Of a stretch of 64,000 nucleotides of DNA, positions 61,371-64,000 are shown piece after piece. Within the stretch, counting starts at the first letter, position 1, and each line of letters begins with the position of its first letter. Under the pieces are notes generated by a model that had not been told where the DNA came from, searched no databases, and saw only the letters and a program-made list of their open reading frames with translations. The position numbers and the translations under genes were made by a program. Source of the stretch: Propionispira raffinosivorans DSM 20765 (GTDB lineage Bacteria > Bacillota > Negativicutes > Selenomonadales > Selenomonadaceae); contig NZ_KB905845.1 of NCBI RefSeq assembly GCF_000381065.1, positions 62,001-126,000 on the forward strand, read 5' to 3'.

Positions 61371-64000
61371 TTATTGAATTCCTAATTCGACTTTTTCACC
61401 ATTAATATTCCATTCTTTCGTAAATCCGACCATGCTGCCTACATGGATTTCATTACCCAGAACAATATCTTTGATTGTCGCTGCATTCGCCGTCATGAGT
61501 TTCGCAATTTTTTCATTGCCATTTACATAAACGTCAATACGATCCATTACTTCAAATTTATTATCTTTACGCATCGTCTGCAATTTGCTGATGACTTCAC
61601 GAACAAAACCTTCTTCAAGAAGTTCCTGACTCAATGTCGTTTCCAGTGCCACAATGACACCATTATAGCGATCGGATACATATCCTTCAGTCTGTGCCAT
61701 CGAAACTTCCATATCTTCCGCCAGTAAAATCACTTCACCCGTTTTGATGGTAAGCTTTAATTCGCCCGTTTTATCAAGTTCTTCTTTAGCTTCATGACCA
61801 TTGACAGTAACAAGAGCTGCTTTAATCTCGCCGATTTGTTTACCAACTTTTGGTCCCAGAACCTTAAATTGCGGTTTAAAACTATATGTTAAGTATTCTT
61901 CCATATCGTCTTTAAACGTAACCGCTTTAACATTCAGTTCTTCTTCCACGATTTTTTTATAAAAATCATTTAACTCAGCCGCAGCTTTTACGTACATATT
62001 GCCAATCGGCTGACGATTTTTGATATTTGCCGTATTTCTTGCCGAACGCCCCAGTACCACGATTTCAAGTACAAGTTCCATATTTGTTTCTAACTCTTTA
62101 TCAATCCATTGTTCGTTGACAGTTGGGAAATCACAAAGATGGATGCTTTCCGGTGCGGCCGCATCAATACCACAAACAAGATTTTGGTACATATCTTCGG
62201 TCATAAACGGAACCATTGGCGCAGCCGCTTTGGCCACGGTAACCAGTGCTGTATAAAGAGTCATATAGGCATTGATTTTATCTTGCGTAAGTTCTTTCGC
62301 CCAGAAACGTTCCCGACTTCTTCTTACATACCAATTACTCATTTCATCAACAAAACCTTGCAGAACTTTTGCTGTTTCTGTTACTTTATAATTTGATAAA
62401 TTATCATCTACTGTTTTAACCAATGTATTAAGACGCGATAAAAGCCATTTGTCCATAACTGGTAATTTATCATAATCAAGTGTATATTTACTTGCATCAA
62501 AATCATCAATATTGGCATATAAAACAAAAAATGCATAGGTATTCCACAGGGTGCCCATAAATTTACGCTGACCTTCCGTTACAGCTGCTTTATGAAAACG
62601 ATTTGGCAGCCACGGAGCACTATTTTCATAGAAATACCAACGAATAGCATCTGCTCCATGTTCCTGGAGTGCATCAAACGGATCTACAGCATTACCCTTT
62701 GATTTACTCATTTTTTGACCATTGGCATCTTGTACATGTCCTAAAACAATGACGTTTTTATAAGGCGCTGTATTAAACAATAATGTCGAAATAGCCAGCA
62801 ATGAATAAAACCATCCACGAGTCTGATCAACAGCTTCCGAAATGAAATCCGCTGGGAAATTTTCTTTAAAGATATCTTGATTTTCAAACGGATAATGCCA
62901 CTGGGCAAACGGCATGGAACCAGAATCGAACCAACAGTCAATAACTTCGGGAACACGTTTCATTTGTTTGCCGCACGCTGGACACGTAATGGTCACATCA
63001 TCAATAAACGGGCGATGCAATTCGATATCTGCTGGACAATTATCGGACATGGATTTCAGCTCTTCAATCGAACCAATCGAATGCTGCTTTCCACATTCAC
63101 ATTCCCAAACATTAAGCGGGGTTCCCCAATATCGATTCCGACTGATTCCCCAGTCTTGCAGGTTTTCGAGCCAATCACCAAAACGGCCTTTGCCAATACT
63201 TTCTGGTATCCAGTTAACCGTATTATTGTTGCGAATCAAATCTTCCTTAACATCTGTCATCTTGATGAACCAAGATTCTCTTGCATAATAAATGAGTGGT
63301 GTATCACATCTCCAACAATGTGGATAACTATGTTCAAAATCTAAGACTTTAAATAAAAGTCCTTTCTCTTCCAATGCCTGCAAAATCAACGGATCAGCTT
63401 TTTTACAAAAAACACCTTCCCAATCCGTTTCTTTGGTCATTTCACCCTTGCCATCGACAAATTGAACAAATGGGAGATCATAGTTACGACCGACTCTTGA
63501 ATCATCTTCCCCAAAAGCTGGTGCTGTATGAACCACTCCGGTCCCATCACTCGTTGTAACATACGTATCGCAGGTTACAAAAAAAGCTTTTTTCGTAACA
63601 TTGGCAAACGCAAACAATGGTTCATACTCTTTATATTCAAGCTCTTTACCCTTAAACGTTTCAAGTACCTGGTATTCACCATCAAGAACCGATTCTAATA
63701 AAGCTTCTGCCATATAATAAATTGTTTCATTGTTTTTTACTTTTACATACGTAATATCTGGATTCACACAAAGTGCCACATTTGACGGCAATGTCCAAGG
63801 TGTAGTCGTCCAGGCTAAAATGTAAGCATCTTCACCTTTTACTTTAAACTTGGCAATCGCCGATTTTTCTTTCACATCTTTATAGCCCTGCGCAACTTCA
63901 TGGGAAGATAGCGGCGTTCCACAGCGTGGACAATATGGTACGATTTTATACCCTTTATACAAAAGGCCCTTTTCCCAAATCTGTTTCAGCGCCCACCATT
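61371..64000 (-). CDS. ileS: Isoleucyl-tRNA synthetase, 5' end outside the window (type 2-like)
   Basis: 876 codons inside the window; the frame is open through 64000, continuing upstream as WWALKQIWEKGLLYKGYKIV. PYCPRCGTPLSSHEVAQGYK resembles the archaeal/eukaryotic-like IleRS2 form. Domains: CP1 editing (TWTTPWTLPSNVALCVNPDI, then GTGVVHTAPAFGEDDSRVGR). KMSKS is in [20 protein letters not shown]. Zn-binding elements are CWRCDTPL and CPACGKQMKR. The C-terminus (EVISKLQTMRKDNKFEVMDR) lacks the C-terminal Zn ribbon of IleRS1. The expected full length is about 1040 residues. IleRS2 forms tend to resist mupirocin (family knowledge). Confidence 0.95.
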   Translation of the reverse strand, partial: WWALKQIWEKGLLYKGYKIVPYCPRCGTPLSSHEVAQGYKDVKEKSAIAKFKVKGEDAYILAWTTTPWTLPSNVALCVNPDITYVKVKNNETIYYMAEALLESVLDGEYQVLETFKGKELEYKEYEPLFAFANVTKKAFFVTCDTYVTTSDGTGVVHTAPAFGEDDSRVGRNYDLPFVQFVDGKGEMTKETDWEGVFCKKADPLILQALEEKGLLFKVLDFEHSYPHCWRCDTPLIYYARESWFIKMTDVKEDLIRNNNTVNWIPESIGKGRFGDWLENLQDWGISRNRYWGTPLNVWECECGKQHSIGSIEELKSMSDNCPADIELHRPFIDDVTITCPACGKQMKRVPEVIDCWFDSGSMPFAQWHYPFENQDIFKENFPADFISEAVDQTRGWFYSLLAISTLLFNTAPYKNVIVLGHVQDANGQKMSKSKGNAVDPFDALQEHGADAIRWYFYENSAPWLPNRFHKAAVTEGQRKFMGTLWNTYAFFVLYANIDDFDASKYTLDYDKLPVMDKWLLSRLNTLVKTVDDNLSNYKVTETAKVLQGFVDEMSNWYVRRSRERFWAKELTQDKINAYMTLYTALVTVAKAAAPMVPFMTEDMYQNLVCGIDAAAPESIHLCDFPTVNEQWIDKELETNMELVLEIVVLGRSARNTANIKNRQPIGNMYVKAAAELNDFYKKIVEEELNVKAVTFKDDMEEYLTYSFKPQFKVLGPKVGKQIGEIKAALVTVNGHEAKEELDKTGELKLTIKTGEVILLAEDMEVSMAQTEGYVSDRYNGVIVALETTLSQELLEEGFVREVISKLQTMRKDNKFEVMDRIDVYVNGNEKIAKLMTANAATIKDIVLGNEIHVGSMVGFTKEWNINGEKVELGIQ

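Overview
The window looks like chromosome from a diderm Firmicute of the class Negativicutes. The housekeeping order is Firmicute: trmK-rpoD-dnaG-dgt; glyQS behind a T-box; recO/era/ybeY; lepA-hemW-hrcA-grpE-dnaK-dnaJ-prmA-rsmE-mtaB; holA-comEC-comEA; leuS behind a T-box; a CIRCE operator. Yet the window also encodes outer-membrane functions: an OstA/LptA-type periplasmic protein and a complete RND efflux set with a TolC-like outer membrane channel. The DNA is AT-rich. The genus cannot be fixed from the sequence alone.

Layout. 0-16 kb is core, almost all on the minus strand: trmK (partial), two tRNAs, rpoD, dnaG, dgt, a lone plus-strand LptA-like gene, glyS/glyQ, recO, a DUF502 membrane protein, era and ybeY. 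It continues with a divergent pair, an Ntn-hydrolase and bioY, sharing a BirA-like operator, then an LtaS-like AlkP-superfamily membrane enzyme and a GNAT. 16.4-18 kb is yifB/comM. 18-38 kb is an accessory, decaying region of small secreted or hypothetical proteins, paralogous small genes, a nitroreductase, a C_GCAxxG_C_C redox protein and an anion permease with a deleted second copy. It also holds an IS1380-type transposase pseudogene, a large serine recombinase pseudogene fused to a duplicated 3' end of comM, and a TetR-controlled RND operon (tetR, adaptor, RND pump, UspA, TolC). Other vestiges of recombinase and small genes follow. 38-64 kb returns to core minus-strand genes: floA/nfeD, rpsU-yqeY, HIT, the heat-shock cluster, hemW-lepA, holA, comEC-comEA, leuS and a type-2-like ileS that runs off the end. 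rpsT is the one plus-strand gene here.

Genes working together. hrcA, grpE, dnaK and dnaJ form a CIRCE/HrcA heat-shock unit whose downstream neighbours act on ribosomal proteins, rRNA and tRNA. glyQS and leuS each carry a tRNA-sensing T-box leader with a recognisable terminator/antiterminator. The RND operon is bracketed by two related palindromes (core TTTGAC-N4-6-GTCAAA) that are probably TetR operators. The BirA-like operator between bioY and the Ntn-hydrolase suggests both belong to a biotin response.

Most interesting points: (1) two families of dispersed structured intergenic repeats, three copies each, one with compensatory changes in its hairpin arms; (2) comM as the integration target of a now-decayed serine recombinase element; (3) a possible biotin-linked Ntn amidohydrolase. 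All calls come from reading the sequence; no database search was run.
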